Shown here one piece after another: positions 18,173-27,994 of a stretch of DNA of 64,000 bases. The position numbers were made by a program, and so were the translations under genes. Positions within the stretch are counted from its first letter, which is position 1. Each line of letters opens with the position of its first letter. The notes beneath the pieces are model-generated. The model worked only from the letters and a program-made list of their open reading frames with translations, made no database searches and was not told where the DNA came from. This DNA comes from Opitutaceae bacterium. GTDB lineage: Bacteria; Verrucomicrobiota; Verrucomicrobiia; Opitutales; Opitutaceae. The DNA lies in contig JAWLBB010000007.1 in the NCBI GenBank assembly GCA_041395105.1, forward strand, positions 109,447 to 173,446, written 5' to 3'.

Positions 18173-19546
18173 TCAACTCCACAACCGGTCATGGGACCAT
18201 TCATTGTCCCACTCATCGGTCGGCTCCCAGAGACCGGGGGCTTCGGGATTGATGTGCTCGCGGATGACGTCGTCGTTCAGGGATTCGATCCCGAGGCCCG
18301 GTTTGTCGGACAATTCAATGAAACCGTTCTTCACGATCGGTCCGGAAGGTCCGGTCACGAGGTCGTCCCACCAGGGGATGTCGGCCGAATGGTATTCGAG
18401 GCCGATGAAATTCTCGGTCGCGGCGGCGCTGTGGGCGGCGGCCAGGCAGCCGATCGGACTTTCCGCCATATGCACGGCCATGGCGATTCCGTGATCCTGG
18501 GCGAGATCGCCGAGCTTTTTCATTTCGAGTACGCCGCCGACCGTGAGAACATCGGGATGAACGACTGAGATGGCCCTGGCTTCGAGGAGGGGGAGGAAGG
18601 CCTCCTTCAAGTAGATATCCTCTCCGGTGCAGATGGGGATGGTGGTGGCCTGGGCGAGTCGTCGGTATTGTTCCGTGTATTGCCAGGGCACCAGGTCCTC
18701 GATCCAGGCCGGGGTGAATTTCTCAAGGCGCCGGGCCAGCTTGATCCCGTCCTCGACCGGAATGTGTCCACAGTGGTCGATGGCCAGGGGAACCTCATCG
18801 CCGATGGCGGACCTCACCTCCGCGACAAAAGCCTCCAGATGATCCAGTCCTTTCTCGGTGACATGGATGCCGGTAAATGGATGGGGGATATTGTAATTGT
18901 CGTAGGAACGATTGCGGATACGTCGTTTTTCGTGGGGATCTGCGGCCTCGTTTCCCGGCTTCTCAATCCAGCCCCGGATGATGGGATTGTCGCGTCCGTC
19001 CGGCGCGTTGAGAGCGCCCGGGATGTCCTTGAGCAGGTTGATGCCGACGTCCATCTTCAGGAAGGTGAATCCCATCTCCATCCGTCGTCGGAGAGCAGCG
19101 CCCATGGTGGCACCGTTCAGCCGACCTCGGACATCTGTATCGCAATAGGTGCGGATACGATCGCGGAACTTTCCCCCGAGCATCTGGTAGAGGGGAACAC
19201 CGTAGGCTTTGGCTGCCAGGTCCCACAGGGCCACTTCCACCCCGGAGACACCGCCACCCTGTCTGGCATGCCCTCCGAACTGCTTGATCCGGCGAAAGAG
19301 GCGATCGACATCACAGGGGTTCTCCCCGAGCAGCCGGCTCTTGAGCATGAGGGCGTAGGTCTTGCTGGATATGTCCCGAACCTCACCATAACCGACCAAT
19401 CCCTGGTTGGTGTACAGTTTGAGCAGGATGCAACGCATCGGCGCGCCGACAATCTCGGCGAACCGCATGTCCGTGATTCGCAGATCGGACGGCCTTGAGG
19501 CCGTCTTCACGTGGTCGAGTGCAGAGCCCGGGTCGTCGGCTTTCAT
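18173..19546 (-). CDS. Mandelate racemase/enolase superfamily sugar-acid dehydratase
   Basis: The 457-residue protein has the MR/MLE barrel: the N-terminal capping domain to about 140, then the K-M-D-V-G block on the second strand, carboxylate ligands in IDHCGHIP, WIEDLVPW and CTGEDIYL, and the late HMAESPIG segment. This set fits acid-sugar dehydratases such as mannonate or galactonate dehydratase; the exact acid is not readable. The ATG follows a GGAGA box. It is 12 bases after the RraA-like gene on the same strand, so the two form an operon. Confidence 0.8.
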   Translation of the reverse strand: MKADDPGSALDHVKTASRPSDLRITDMRFAEIVGAPMRCILLKLYTNQGLVGYGEVRDISSKTYALMLKSRLLGENPCDVDRLFRRIKQFGGHARQGGGVSGVEVALWDLAAKAYGVPLYQMLGGKFRDRIRTYCDTDVRGRLNGATMGAALRRRMEMGFTFLKMDVGINLLKDIPGALNAPDGRDNPIIRGWIEKPGNEAADPHEKRRIRNRSYDNYNIPHPFTGIHVTEKGLDHLEAFVAEVRSAIGDEVPLAIDHCGHIPVEDGIKLARRLEKFTPAWIEDLVPWQYTEQYRRLAQATTIPICTGEDIYLKEAFLPLLEARAISVVHPDVLTVGGVLEMKKLGDLAQDHGIAMAVHMAESPIGCLAAAHSAAATENFIGLEYHSADIPWWDDLVTGPSGPIVKNGFIELSDKPGLGIESLNDDVIREHINPEAPGLWEPTDEWDNEWSHDRLWS

Positions 19547-19558
19547 GGAGGCTGTCTC

Positions 19559-20446
19559 CTAGAGACGGGTCTCCTCGCTGCGGTTGCGGCGCTCGAGGTC
19601 GGTTTCCTTCGACCAGTCGATCTTCTCCAGGTCCTCAAGTTTGTGCGTCTTGCGCCACTCGGCGAAATCCTCGTCCACGTCCGGCGTCCATTTGGAATCC
19701 ATCTGGTGGGAGGTGTATTTCTTTTCGGTCAACCTCTGCAGGCCGAAGATGTCCCGCAGACGGGTGCGTTCGGAATCTTCGACAACCTCCTGAGCCAGGT
19801 GGGGCGGTATGAAGGTGATCCCACTGTAGGTGCCCAGGACAACATCGCCGGGCATGCAGATGGCGCCGCCGATCTGGCAGGGGGTATTCATCCCGATCAT
19901 GGTCGTGTCGCGGATCGGGGTGGGATCCATCCCACGGCAGAAAGTGACGAGATTCTTGATCTTGAGCATCTGCTGGGCGTCGCGGATGCCGCCGTGGATG
20001 ACCTGCCCCCGTTTGGTCCGGGTCGCGATGGCGGTGGCCAGGTTGCCACCGGAGAAGGTGCCTTCCCAGACTTTGCCGAAGAGGTTGATCACGATGCAGT
20101 CATCCTCCCTGAGGGTCTCGATGACCCAGGAATTCATCTCGCCGATCCGGCCCTCCTTTTCATGCCCGTGCTTCATGAGGGCTTCGTGGAGGTCGGGGCG
20201 ACGGGGGACGAAGGTGGCGGTGACGGCCCGGCCAACCAGGATCCTGCCCGGGTTCAGCTGGACCCAGCCGCCCTCGAAGTTGTACTTGTAGCCCCGGTTC
20301 CAGAGGACTGCCCAAGCCTCCTCGGTGGTGACCTTTTCCATCCGGCGGATGATGTCATCGGGCACTTTGGGACGGCCGTCCTCAAACCGTTCGCCGGTCC
20401 AGTCGGGCGTCATCTGGATGATATCTTCAGGGTTTCCGAATTTCAT
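19559..20446 (-). CDS. RraA family protein (HMG aldolase/oxaloacetate decarboxylase-like)
   Basis: The 295-residue protein has the RraA fold signature: G-G-N-L near 150, then RGQVIHGGIRD with the R-D pair that binds the carboxylate and divalent metal. RraA-fold enzymes either cleave 4-hydroxy-4-methyl-2-oxoglutarate-type keto acids or, as RraA proper, inhibit RNase E. An N-terminal extension of about 80 residues beyond plain RraA and the linkage to a sugar-acid dehydratase favour a keto-acid aldolase or related enzyme. It is the first gene of a two-gene operon. Confidence 0.75.
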   Translation of the reverse strand: MKFGNPEDIIQMTPDWTGERFEDGRPKVPDDIIRRMEKVTTEEAWAVLWNRGYKYNFEGGWVQLNPGRILVGRAVTATFVPRRPDLHEALMKHGHEKEGRIGEMNSWVIETLREDDCIVINLFGKVWEGTFSGGNLATAIATRTKRGQVIHGGIRDAQQMLKIKNLVTFCRGMDPTPIRDTTMIGMNTPCQIGGAICMPGDVVLGTYSGITFIPPHLAQEVVEDSERTRLRDIFGLQRLTEKKYTSHQMDSKWTPDVDEDFAEWRKTHKLEDLEKIDWSKETDLERRNRSEETRL

Positions 20447-20661
20447 GGGTCGGGGTTGGTTTTTTTCCTGGGGTCGGGCCGGGCAGATGTAACTGACCGG
20501 TTACCGGGTCGCTGAGGATTCAATCTGGGAGGGGGAGACCTCGGGGCAATGGAAATCGCCGGCCGGGCCGGGCGAATCCGTTGGATCTATAGAACGGACA
20601 GGCGGGCGCCTCCGGTGCCGGAATGGCCGGCTCGTCGCCGGCACCAATCCGCAGTCTTGCC

Positions 20662-21786
20662 CTAGAGCCAGCGCTTTCGCCGGAAATACCAGAGCATGCC
20701 CAGAGTGATCAGGCCCATGGCGACAAGAAATGCCGGGTAAGCCCAGCGGACCTTCAATTCGGGCATGTAGTCGAAGTTCATGCCGTAGACCGCGGCGAAG
20801 AAGGACAGGGGGATGAAGATCGTGGCGATGATCGTCAGGACTTTCATCACTTCGTTCATCCGATTGCTGACCGTCGAGATGTAGAGGTCGTTGGTTCCCG
20901 AAAGAAGATCGCGGAACGTCTCGATGATATCGATGATCTGAACAGCATGGTCGTAGACGTCGCGCAGGAAGACCTGGGTCTGGCTCTCGATCAACTCGGA
21001 CTCGTTGCGGTAGAGGGATCCGAGGACCTCGCGGAGCGGCCAGACCGCCTTTCGCAGGACGAGCACCTCCCGCTTCATGGCATGGATGCGGTGCATGACC
21101 TCGGCACTCGGGTCGGTTACGACCAGTTCCTCGAGTTCCTCGATCTCATCACCGATCTCCTCGAGAATCTTGAAGTAGCCGTCCACCACGGCGTCGATGA
21201 TGGCGTAAGCCAGGTAATCGGATCCCTTGTGACGGATCCGTCCTTTGGCCAATCGGATCCGCGTGCGAATCGGATCGAGGACATCCCACGGTTTTTCCTG
21301 AAACGACAGGACGTAGGTCTTCCCCACGACCAGACTCATCTGGTCGATCTCGACCCGCTTGGAAGTCCGATCGAAGGAGAGGATTTTCAGGACAATGAAC
21401 AGACTGGCGTCGTAATCCTCCAGCTTCGGGCGCTCCGTCGGACTGACGATGTCCTCAAGCATAAGGGGGTGGAGTTCGAGCGCCTTGCCGATCGCCTCGA
21501 TCTGAGCCATGTCGTGCAGACCCGCGATATCGATCCAGGTGATCGAAGGGGTCCTGGCAAACGGGAAACAATCCTCCGCCGAGGCGATTTCACCTTCGTT
21601 CAGCTCATTTTCATCATAATCGAGGTAACGGGTGATCACCTTTTCGGTTTTCCGTTCCCCGGTATGCATGAGGGTTCCGGGAGCGGTCCCCGCTTTCTTC
21701 CGAACGCGATTGACCACCCGCCCCATGATCCCGACCGGTTTCGGGGCAGGTTTCTCTTTCCGGCTGAATCTCAGCTTTTTCATCAT
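20662..21786 (-). CDS. corA: CorA-type magnesium/cobalt transporter
   Basis: The 374-residue protein has the long cytosolic alpha/beta and helical domain followed by two C-terminal membrane helices. The pore signature G-M-N lies at 335-337 within YGMNFDYMPEL, and the tail ends RRKRW. CorA pentamers let Mg2+ into the cell and are gated by intracellular Mg2+. The gene is the last of a tight nadE-hemL-corA run on the minus strand, 31 bases after hemL; no functional link between the three is obvious. Confidence 0.92.
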   Translation of the reverse strand: MMKKLRFSRKEKPAPKPVGIMGRVVNRVRKKAGTAPGTLMHTGERKTEKVITRYLDYDENELNEGEIASAEDCFPFARTPSITWIDIAGLHDMAQIEAIGKALELHPLMLEDIVSPTERPKLEDYDASLFIVLKILSFDRTSKRVEIDQMSLVVGKTYVLSFQEKPWDVLDPIRTRIRLAKGRIRHKGSDYLAYAIIDAVVDGYFKILEEIGDEIEELEELVVTDPSAEVMHRIHAMKREVLVLRKAVWPLREVLGSLYRNESELIESQTQVFLRDVYDHAVQIIDIIETFRDLLSGTNDLYISTVSNRMNEVMKVLTIIATIFIPLSFFAAVYGMNFDYMPELKVRWAYPAFLVAMGLITLGMLWYFRRKRWL

Positions 21787-21817
21787 GGGATGGATTGCAG
21801 CAGGCTCTGCATGCGCG

Positions 21818-23098
21818 CTAAAGGGCCTTGATTGCAGCGGTCAGGATCTCACAGGCCCGGTCAATGGCCGAACCTTCATGGGCGGTGCTGATGAAGCAGG
21901 TCTCGAAGGCGGAGGGCGGCAGGTAAACCCCGTTCTTGAGGCAGTGATGGAAGACGGTCCTGAAATGGGCCGTGTCTGAAGCGGTGGCATCGGCATAGTT
22001 CCGAACCCTCTGCGTCGCAAAATAGAATGAGAACATGGAGCCGGTCTGGGGCACCTGGAGGGGCAGCCCCTTTTCCCTCGCGGCGCCGGAAATGGCCGCC
22101 TGGATACGACGGCCGAGATCCTCGAGTCTCGGGTAGGGGTTGGCGGAAATGAGCAGATCAAGTGAGGCGATTCCGGCAGCCATGGCGAGGGGATTGCCGC
22201 TGAGAGTGCCGGCCTGATAGACGGGGCCGAGCGGGGCCAGCTTGTCCATGATCTCCGCCTTGCCGCCGAGGGCGCCGACCGGGAGACCGCCGCCGATGAT
22301 CTTTCCAAGGGTGGTCAGATCGGGGCGAACTCCCGTTTTCTCCTGCACGCCACCCGGAGCCACGCGGAAACCGGTCATGACCTCGTCAAAGATCAGAACG
22401 GTGCCATGGCGGGTGCAGACTTCGCGCAGATGCTCGAGGAACCCGGGATCCGGCAGGATAAGGCCGACATTGGCAGGGTAGGGCTCGAGGATGACGCAGG
22501 CGAGGGTGTCACCGTGGGCGGCGAAGGCCTCATCGATGGCAGCGGTATCGTTGAAGGGCAGGACGATCGTCTCTTGCGCGAAGGAAGCCGGGATTCCCGC
22601 GCTGTCCGGGTTGCCGAGGGTGAGCGCGCCCGAGCCGGCCTTGATGAGAAGCGAATCGACATGGCCATGGTAGCATCCGGAAAACTTGATGATCTTGTCC
22701 CGGCCGGTATATCCCCGGGCCAGGCGGACCGCGGACATGGTGGCCTCGGTCCCGCTATTGCACATCCGGACCTTCTCAATGGAGGGAACCATCCGGACGA
22801 TTCTCTCTGCCATGGCCACCTCGAGGGGATTGGGCGTGCCGAAACTCGTCCCGTTTTCAAGGGCGGCGGCGATCGCTTCCCGGATGGCCGGATGATTGTG
22901 ACCGTGGATGGCCGGGCCCCAGGTGCAGACAAAATCGATGAGCGATTGTCCATCGGCGGTCTCGAGGGTGGCCCCGTTGGCGCGGGTGACGAAGAAGGGC
23001 GCGCCGCCGACCGATCGAAACGCCCGGACAGGGGAGTTGACGCCTCCGGGCATCAGTTGCAGTGCACGTTCGAAAAGTGATTGTGAGGAGTCAGGCAT
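21818..23098 (-). CDS. hemL: Glutamate-1-semialdehyde 2,1-aminomutase
   Basis: HemL makes 5-aminolevulinate from glutamate-1-semialdehyde in the C5 tetrapyrrole pathway. The 426-residue protein is full length and begins with the family pattern LMPGGVNSPVRAF. The cofactor site includes NSGTEATMSA (114-123), FDEVMTGFR around 238-245, and the PLP lysine K266 in TLGKIIGGG. It sits 50 bases after nadE and 31 before corA, in one apparent transcription unit. Confidence 0.95.
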   Translation of the reverse strand: MPDSSQSLFERALQLMPGGVNSPVRAFRSVGGAPFFVTRANGATLETADGQSLIDFVCTWGPAIHGHNHPAIREAIAAALENGTSFGTPNPLEVAMAERIVRMVPSIEKVRMCNSGTEATMSAVRLARGYTGRDKIIKFSGCYHGHVDSLLIKAGSGALTLGNPDSAGIPASFAQETIVLPFNDTAAIDEAFAAHGDTLACVILEPYPANVGLILPDPGFLEHLREVCTRHGTVLIFDEVMTGFRVAPGGVQEKTGVRPDLTTLGKIIGGGLPVGALGGKAEIMDKLAPLGPVYQAGTLSGNPLAMAAGIASLDLLISANPYPRLEDLGRRIQAAISGAAREKGLPLQVPQTGSMFSFYFATQRVRNYADATASDTAHFRTVFHHCLKNGVYLPPSAFETCFISTAHEGSAIDRACEILTAAIKAL

Positions 23099-23148
23099 GG
23101 GAGGGAAGCGAGCCGGGCTCGCGAAGATGGGAGATGGTAGATGGGGCG

Positions 23149-24789
23149 TCAGCTCACGTATTTCTGGACAATGGGGATGCGGCGGCCGACGCCGAAGGCG
23201 AGGGGTGTGATCTTGAGACCGGGGGCGGCCTGCTTTCGTTTGTATTCATTGAGGTCGACCTTGCGGATGATGTCGCGCACGACTTCGGGATCGAAGCCTT
23301 GGTTGACCAGATCGCGGGAGGAGAGTCCCTCTTCGACGTAACCCTGGAGGATGGCATCAAGAACCGGATAGGGTGGCAGGGAATCCTCATCCTTCTGATC
23401 CGGACGCAATTCGGCGGACGGCGGCTTTTCGATGGTCGAGGCGGGAATGATCCCCCGTTCCCGGTTCAGGTGGCGAGCCAGGTCGTAGACTTTCGTCTTG
23501 GGAAGGTCGGAGATCACCGCCAGGCCCCCGGCCATATCGCCGTAAAGGGTGCAATAACCGACCGCCAATTCGCTCTTGTTGCCGGTGGTCAGGAGGAGAG
23601 CGCCGAATTTGTTGGAGACCGCCATGAGAAGGAGGCCCCGGGCCCGGGCCTGGATATTCTCCTCGGTCGTGTCGGGAGTGCGTTCGGCAAAGAGGGCCTT
23701 CAGGGTGGACTCCGCACCGGCCACGATGGAGGTGATGGGCAGGGATTCGTAGCGGATGCCGAGATTGGCGGCGAGAATGCGGGCGTCATCCCGACTGTGC
23801 TGGCTGGAAATCTCCGAGGGCAGGCTGATCCCGATGACGTTTTCGGCGCCCAGTGCCGATGCGGCGAGAGCCGCGGTGACTGCGGAATCGATGCCGCCGC
23901 TCAATCCGATGAGGGCGCGCCTGAAGCCGCTCTTGTGGGCATAGTCGCGAAGCCCGAGGACGAGGGCATCCTCGATCTCCGCCATCTCCTCCTGTTCGAA
24001 AAGGGGGTCGATTTGTGGCACGGGGGAATCGGTATCGACCACGGCGAGGGACTCGCGGAAAGCCGGCAGGCCGGCGATGAGGTCTCCCCGGGTGTTGGCC
24101 ACCAGGCTCCGTCCATCGAAGATCAATTCATCATTCCCGCCGATCGCATTACAATAGACGAGAGGCGCCCGGCAGGTTCGGGCAGAATCCCGGATCAGGC
24201 TCTGGCGCAGTCCTTCCTTGCCGTGATTCCACGGACTGGCCGAGAGATTGAGGACGAGATCCGGATTGCGGGAGGCGATCAGTGCGACCGGATCGATGGG
24301 GTAGCGTCGGCGCGGTGCGACCTGCTGAGCGGTCCAGATATCCTCGCAGATGGTCAATCCGATCCGCAGTCCATCGAATTCGAAAACGAGCGGCTCGTCC
24401 GCAGCCTGAAAATAACGATCTTCATCGAAGACGTCGTAGGTCGGGAGAAGGCATTTGCGCCCGGATTTGAGGACTTCGCCCCGATGGCAGAAAGCGGCTG
24501 CATTGAAAAAGGAGCGGCCGTCTGTCCCGGGGTTGGTTTCCACGAACCCGATGACAATTGGAACATCGCCGATGTGGGCGGCTATCTCGGCGAGTGAGGA
24601 TTCATTGTCCGAAACAAAGCGCCGCTTGAAGAGGAGATCCCGGGGCGGGTAGCCGCAGACGGCCAGTTCCGGAAAAACGACCATCTCGGCACCTTCGGCG
24701 CAAAGTCGGTCGTAAGCCTTGAGAATGATCTCCCGATTTCCTTCGAGGTCACCGACCGTGGTATTGATTTGGGCCAACCCGACGCGCAT
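23149..24789 (-). CDS. nadE: Glutamine-dependent NAD+ synthetase
   Basis: This two-domain enzyme amidates deamido-NAD+ using ammonia freed from glutamine. The N-terminal nitrilase-like domain shows its catalytic triad at E41 (FPELA), K112 (GRKCLLP) and C148 (TICEDIW). The C-terminal synthetase domain has the ATP pyrophosphatase loop SGGIDSA at 297-303. Length 546 is normal for the fused form. nadA elsewhere in the window supplies the same pathway. It is divergent from the tolC-like gene and is the first gene of the nadE-hemL-corA run. Confidence 0.95.
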   Translation of the reverse strand: MRVGLAQINTTVGDLEGNREIILKAYDRLCAEGAEMVVFPELAVCGYPPRDLLFKRRFVSDNESSLAEIAAHIGDVPIVIGFVETNPGTDGRSFFNAAAFCHRGEVLKSGRKCLLPTYDVFDEDRYFQAADEPLVFEFDGLRIGLTICEDIWTAQQVAPRRRYPIDPVALIASRNPDLVLNLSASPWNHGKEGLRQSLIRDSARTCRAPLVYCNAIGGNDELIFDGRSLVANTRGDLIAGLPAFRESLAVVDTDSPVPQIDPLFEQEEMAEIEDALVLGLRDYAHKSGFRRALIGLSGGIDSAVTAALAASALGAENVIGISLPSEISSQHSRDDARILAANLGIRYESLPITSIVAGAESTLKALFAERTPDTTEENIQARARGLLLMAVSNKFGALLLTTGNKSELAVGYCTLYGDMAGGLAVISDLPKTKVYDLARHLNRERGIIPASTIEKPPSAELRPDQKDEDSLPPYPVLDAILQGYVEEGLSSRDLVNQGFDPEVVRDIIRKVDLNEYKRKQAAPGLKITPLAFGVGRRIPIVQKYVS

Positions 24790-24912
24790 GAGTGGCCTTC
24801 AGTTTTCCGCGGAAGCTGCCAGTTCCAAGCAGAAACGCACATTTGGGGCAGAGGTCCATTGATTTCGAGACAGGATTTGCCAAACGGCCAAGTCCCTGCT
24901 CAATGTCCCGGG

Positions 24913-26271
24913 ATGTCGATGAAGGTGTTCATGGCCGTTCTGGCTATTTCTGGATTGTCAACGGGTTCTGTTCTGCGGGGTCAGGACGCGGAACCGTCCG
25001 TTCCTTTGGCCTCCGGGATGCCGGATACCGGAGTGATCAATCTGACCATGGCGGAGACGCTGAGACGGGTCGAGGAGGCGAATCTCAATGTGCTGCTGAG
25101 CAAGGAGGCGGTTCTTCAGGCTATCGAGGCGGCCAATCGGGAGCGGTCATCGATCCTGCCCCGGGTGGATCTCAATGTCCGACAGACCCGGAGCAAGTTC
25201 CTGATCAATCAGACCGGGTCTGGTCAGGAGGGCTCGTCGACGCTGAACAACTTCACCGCCAAGCTGGTCGGCAACTATACGATCATTGATCCGACGACGC
25301 GGTCGATCTACGAAGCCGCCAAGCTAGGGATCACGGTGGCCGAATACGAGTATGAGCTCGCCCTGCAGGAGGTCCTCAGCGCGACCGTTCGTTCCTATTA
25401 CACCCACCAGCGCAATCTGGCGGGAATGACGCTGGTGGAGGCGAATATCGAAAGGGCCAAGGTCCTGCTCGATCTCGCGACCGACCAGGTCAATGCGGGG
25501 GTCGCCACCCAGATCGATCTGACCCGGGCCCGGGCCCAATTGGCCGGGGAAGAGCAGGCCCGGTTGCAACAGGAGACCCTGGTGGTTGAGAGCGGGCTGC
25601 AGTTGAAGCAGATCCTCAATCTGGATCCAAAGGTGGAACTGGTCCTGGCCCCCTACCGAATGGATGAAACACCTTCAGCCATTCCTCCGATGGGGGATCC
25701 GGCTCTCGCCCTGGAGAATCGCCGTGAGTATCAGCAGGCGACCCAACAGCTCGAGCAGAACAAACTTGAACAGCGTGCCTCCCGTTGGCAGCGGTTCCCG
25801 TCCGTTGATGTCTTCGGCGAATACGGCTACGGCTCATTCGATGTTTTCGATCTGGAGGGCGAGGATGCCTGGCTGGTCGGAATCTCACTCAATGTGCCTA
25901 TCTTCGACGGGCTTCAGATCGAGTCGAACAAGCGGTTGGCGGACTCCCGGTTCCGGTCCCAGGAACTGGTGATCCGGAACCTGGAAAACCAGATCCGATC
26001 GGAGCTGTCCTTTGCGGTTCAGGATGCCCGCTCCCGGCTGGCCCAGATTTCGGTTGCGGAAACGAACAAGCAACTCGCCGACGAGGAACTCCACCTGGCG
26101 CGAATCCGCTTTGAGCAGGGCGTGGCCGACAACCGCGAGGTCATCGATGCCCAGAACGCCGTGGCCCGGGCCAACGACAACCTGGTCCAGGCCATCTATC
26201 TCTACAATATCGCCCGACTTGAGCTGGCACGGGTCAAGGGCGAGGTTCGGACCATTCTGACGTCTCGCTGA
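24913..26271 (+). CDS. TolC-family outer membrane efflux protein
   Basis: From ATG 24913 the product is 452 residues with a signal peptide (about 4-24); the frame runs back to 24769, inside nadE, and is not used here. Two repeated long helical halves with heptad patterns (VEEANLNVLLSKEAVLQAIE, then DARSRLAQISVAETNKQLADEEL) and short strand segments match the TolC trimer protomer. TolC proteins form the outer-membrane channel of tripartite efflux or type I secretion. No inner-membrane pump is adjacent. It starts a plus-strand run with maf, a TonB-like gene and an RluA-like gene. Confidence 0.85.
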   Translation: MSMKVFMAVLAISGLSTGSVLRGQDAEPSVPLASGMPDTGVINLTMAETLRRVEEANLNVLLSKEAVLQAIEAANRERSSILPRVDLNVRQTRSKFLINQTGSGQEGSSTLNNFTAKLVGNYTIIDPTTRSIYEAAKLGITVAEYEYELALQEVLSATVRSYYTHQRNLAGMTLVEANIERAKVLLDLATDQVNAGVATQIDLTRARAQLAGEEQARLQQETLVVESGLQLKQILNLDPKVELVLAPYRMDETPSAIPPMGDPALALENRREYQQATQQLEQNKLEQRASRWQRFPSVDVFGEYGYGSFDVFDLEGEDAWLVGISLNVPIFDGLQIESNKRLADSRFRSQELVIRNLENQIRSELSFAVQDARSRLAQISVAETNKQLADEELHLARIRFEQGVADNREVIDAQNAVARANDNLVQAIYLYNIARLELARVKGEVRTILTSR

Positions 26272-26298
26272 GCCGCGGGAATGGGCCTGTCCCCGATC

Positions 26299-26880
26299 AT
26301 GGTTGCGGCTGACAGGCTCATCCTGGCCTCCGGTTCTCCCAGGCGCCGGGAACTTCTCGATTCGTTGGGTCTGCCCTTCGAAGTGGTGACGGCGGAGGTC
26401 GATGAGGCCGATCACCGGTTTGGCGACCCCCGCAAGCTTGTCCTGGACAATGCCCGTCTGAAGGCGGACTGGGTCAGCCGGCATTACCCGGACCGGGTGG
26501 TGCTGGGGGCGGACACGACGGTCTTCCTCGACGGGCGGATCCTGAACAAGCCGGCGGACCTCGCGGAGTCGCGTGCCATGCTGGCCCGGCTTTCGGGGCG
26601 GACCCATACTGTTTTTACCGGAATTGTCCTTCTGCGCCAGCATCCTCCGCTGGAGGATTCCATCATCGTAGCGAGCGACGTCCGGTTCCGGGTGCTCGAT
26701 CAAGCCGGAATCGAGGACTATATCGCCCGGGTCAACACCCTCGACAAGGCGGGGGCCTACGCCATCCAGGAAGAAGGGGAGCGGATCGTGGAGAGCCATT
26801 CGGGATCGCTCTCCAACATCATCGGTCTGCCTTTGGAGGAAACAAAAGCGCTTTTGACCCGTCATAGATTCCTGCCATGA
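26299..26880 (+). CDS. maf: Maf family nucleotide pyrophosphatase
   Basis: From ATG 26299 the protein has 193 residues; an upstream ATG at 26281 adds six. It begins LILASGSPRRRELL, the Maf signature loop, and has the catalytic D in VVLGADTTV and the family block NKPADLAESRAMLARLSGRTH-like. Maf proteins hydrolyse nucleoside triphosphates such as dTTP or modified nucleotides and can restrain septum formation. It lies 27 bases after the tolC-like stop. Confidence 0.9.
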   Translation: MVAADRLILASGSPRRRELLDSLGLPFEVVTAEVDEADHRFGDPRKLVLDNARLKADWVSRHYPDRVVLGADTTVFLDGRILNKPADLAESRAMLARLSGRTHTVFTGIVLLRQHPPLEDSIIVASDVRFRVLDQAGIEDYIARVNTLDKAGAYAIQEEGERIVESHSGSLSNIIGLPLEETKALLTRHRFLP

Positions 26881-26905
26881 TGGCGCCTGAGCAGATGATG
26901 TGTGG

Positions 26906-27994
26906 ATGAAGACTTCGGAGAAACCCCGAAAAGCCCAGCCGACCCGGGCGTCTTTCCCCTTGGAGGACAGGCGTTGGCAGAGCCGGTCCATTACGGCGGG
27001 GATCATCGGGACGATTCTTTTCCATCTCCTCTTTGTCTTCAGTATTCCCCGCAGTGTCCTCCGGATCGAGGATGGGGATCGGGCGGATCGATTCCAGGAA
27101 TTCGATATCGAGATCATCAGCGATCCTGAGGAGCCGGAGCCGCAGTACGTGGAGACCAATCCCCTGGCTCCGGAGAACGAGCCCGATGAAACGGCGAATT
27201 TCTCGGCACGGAACCAGCAGGCGGCCAATGAAGAATTGCCGGACGAAATAAGCCCCGACCGGACTCCGGCTACCGAGGGGGAGGAATTCCCCACGGAAAA
27301 GATCGTCAGCGGTGATCTCAATCCGCCGGTTCCGACCTTTGCTCCCCCCGAGCCCCAACAGGATCCTTCCGATCTATCGGTGCCCATGACCGTTCCCAGC
27401 AACCCGGAGCGGATTGATCCGCTCCCGGGTTTTGAAGATGACGTTATTGTTTCGGAGGAAGGCACGGGGATGACCGAAGCCGAAGAAGTGCCCAATCCCG
27501 TATTTGCCGACGAACCGGTCGAAGGGATTGAAGCCGACACCAATGAAGTCCGGCCGTTTTCGCCGCCCGCAACGGTGGCGACTCCGCGGCCGACTCCACA
27601 GCCACGACCGCGATTGCCCCGGTCTCCGCCGGGTCCGGTGCGCGACCAGCGGGCTGGGGTTTCCCAGACCGGCTCGGTTGGCTATGACGCCAAGTTCAGC
27701 CAGTTTGGCGACTATATGGAACGGGTGGTGGAAGTGGTTACGCAGCGCTGGCACGCCATGGCGGCGGCTCGCTCCTACCGCGAGACATCTTCGACCGTGA
27801 TGCTCGAATTCAAATTGCGGTCGGATGGCTCCATTGCCGACCTCGACACCGTGGCGACCAACTCGAAGGCACTCGGTATTCTCCTCTGCCGTTCCGCCAT
27901 CGAGCAGGGCGCGCCCTATGGGCCCTGGCCGGAGGACATGCGGCAGGTTCTCGGTGACGAACAGACGATCACCTTCACCTTTCATTACTGGTGA
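26906..27994 (+). CDS. TonB/TolA-like periplasm-spanning protein
   Basis: From ATG 26906 the product has 362 residues. A cytoplasmic N-terminus is followed by one membrane helix (about 31-50). A long acidic and proline-rich stretch follows (about 60-255, with a P-R-P-T-P-Q-P-R-P-R run), then a compact C-terminal domain (about 270-362) with the TonB/TolA pattern MLEFKLRSDGSIADL and a final FTFHYW strand. Such proteins transmit proton-motive force to outer-membrane receptors or join Tol-Pal. No exbB/exbD or receptor is nearby. It overlaps the next gene. Confidence 0.7.
   Translation: MKTSEKPRKAQPTRASFPLEDRRWQSRSITAGIIGTILFHLLFVFSIPRSVLRIEDGDRADRFQEFDIEIISDPEEPEPQYVETNPLAPENEPDETANFSARNQQAANEELPDEISPDRTPATEGEEFPTEKIVSGDLNPPVPTFAPPEPQQDPSDLSVPMTVPSNPERIDPLPGFEDDVIVSEEGTGMTEAEEVPNPVFADEPVEGIEADTNEVRPFSPPATVATPRPTPQPRPRLPRSPPGPVRDQRAGVSQTGSVGYDAKFSQFGDYMERVVEVVTQRWHAMAAARSYRETSSTVMLEFKLRSDGSIADLDTVATNSKALGILLCRSAIEQGAPYGPWPEDMRQVLGDEQTITFTFHYW

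Noticed and set aside
24769..24912. Upstream start for the TolC-like protein
   Set aside because: It overlaps nadE and would bury the signal peptide; ATG 24913 leaves a normal one.
25885..27543. 552-codon minus-strand frame opposite tolC, maf and tonB-like genes
   Set aside because: Serine/glycine-rich shadow text; three recognisable genes occupy the other strand.
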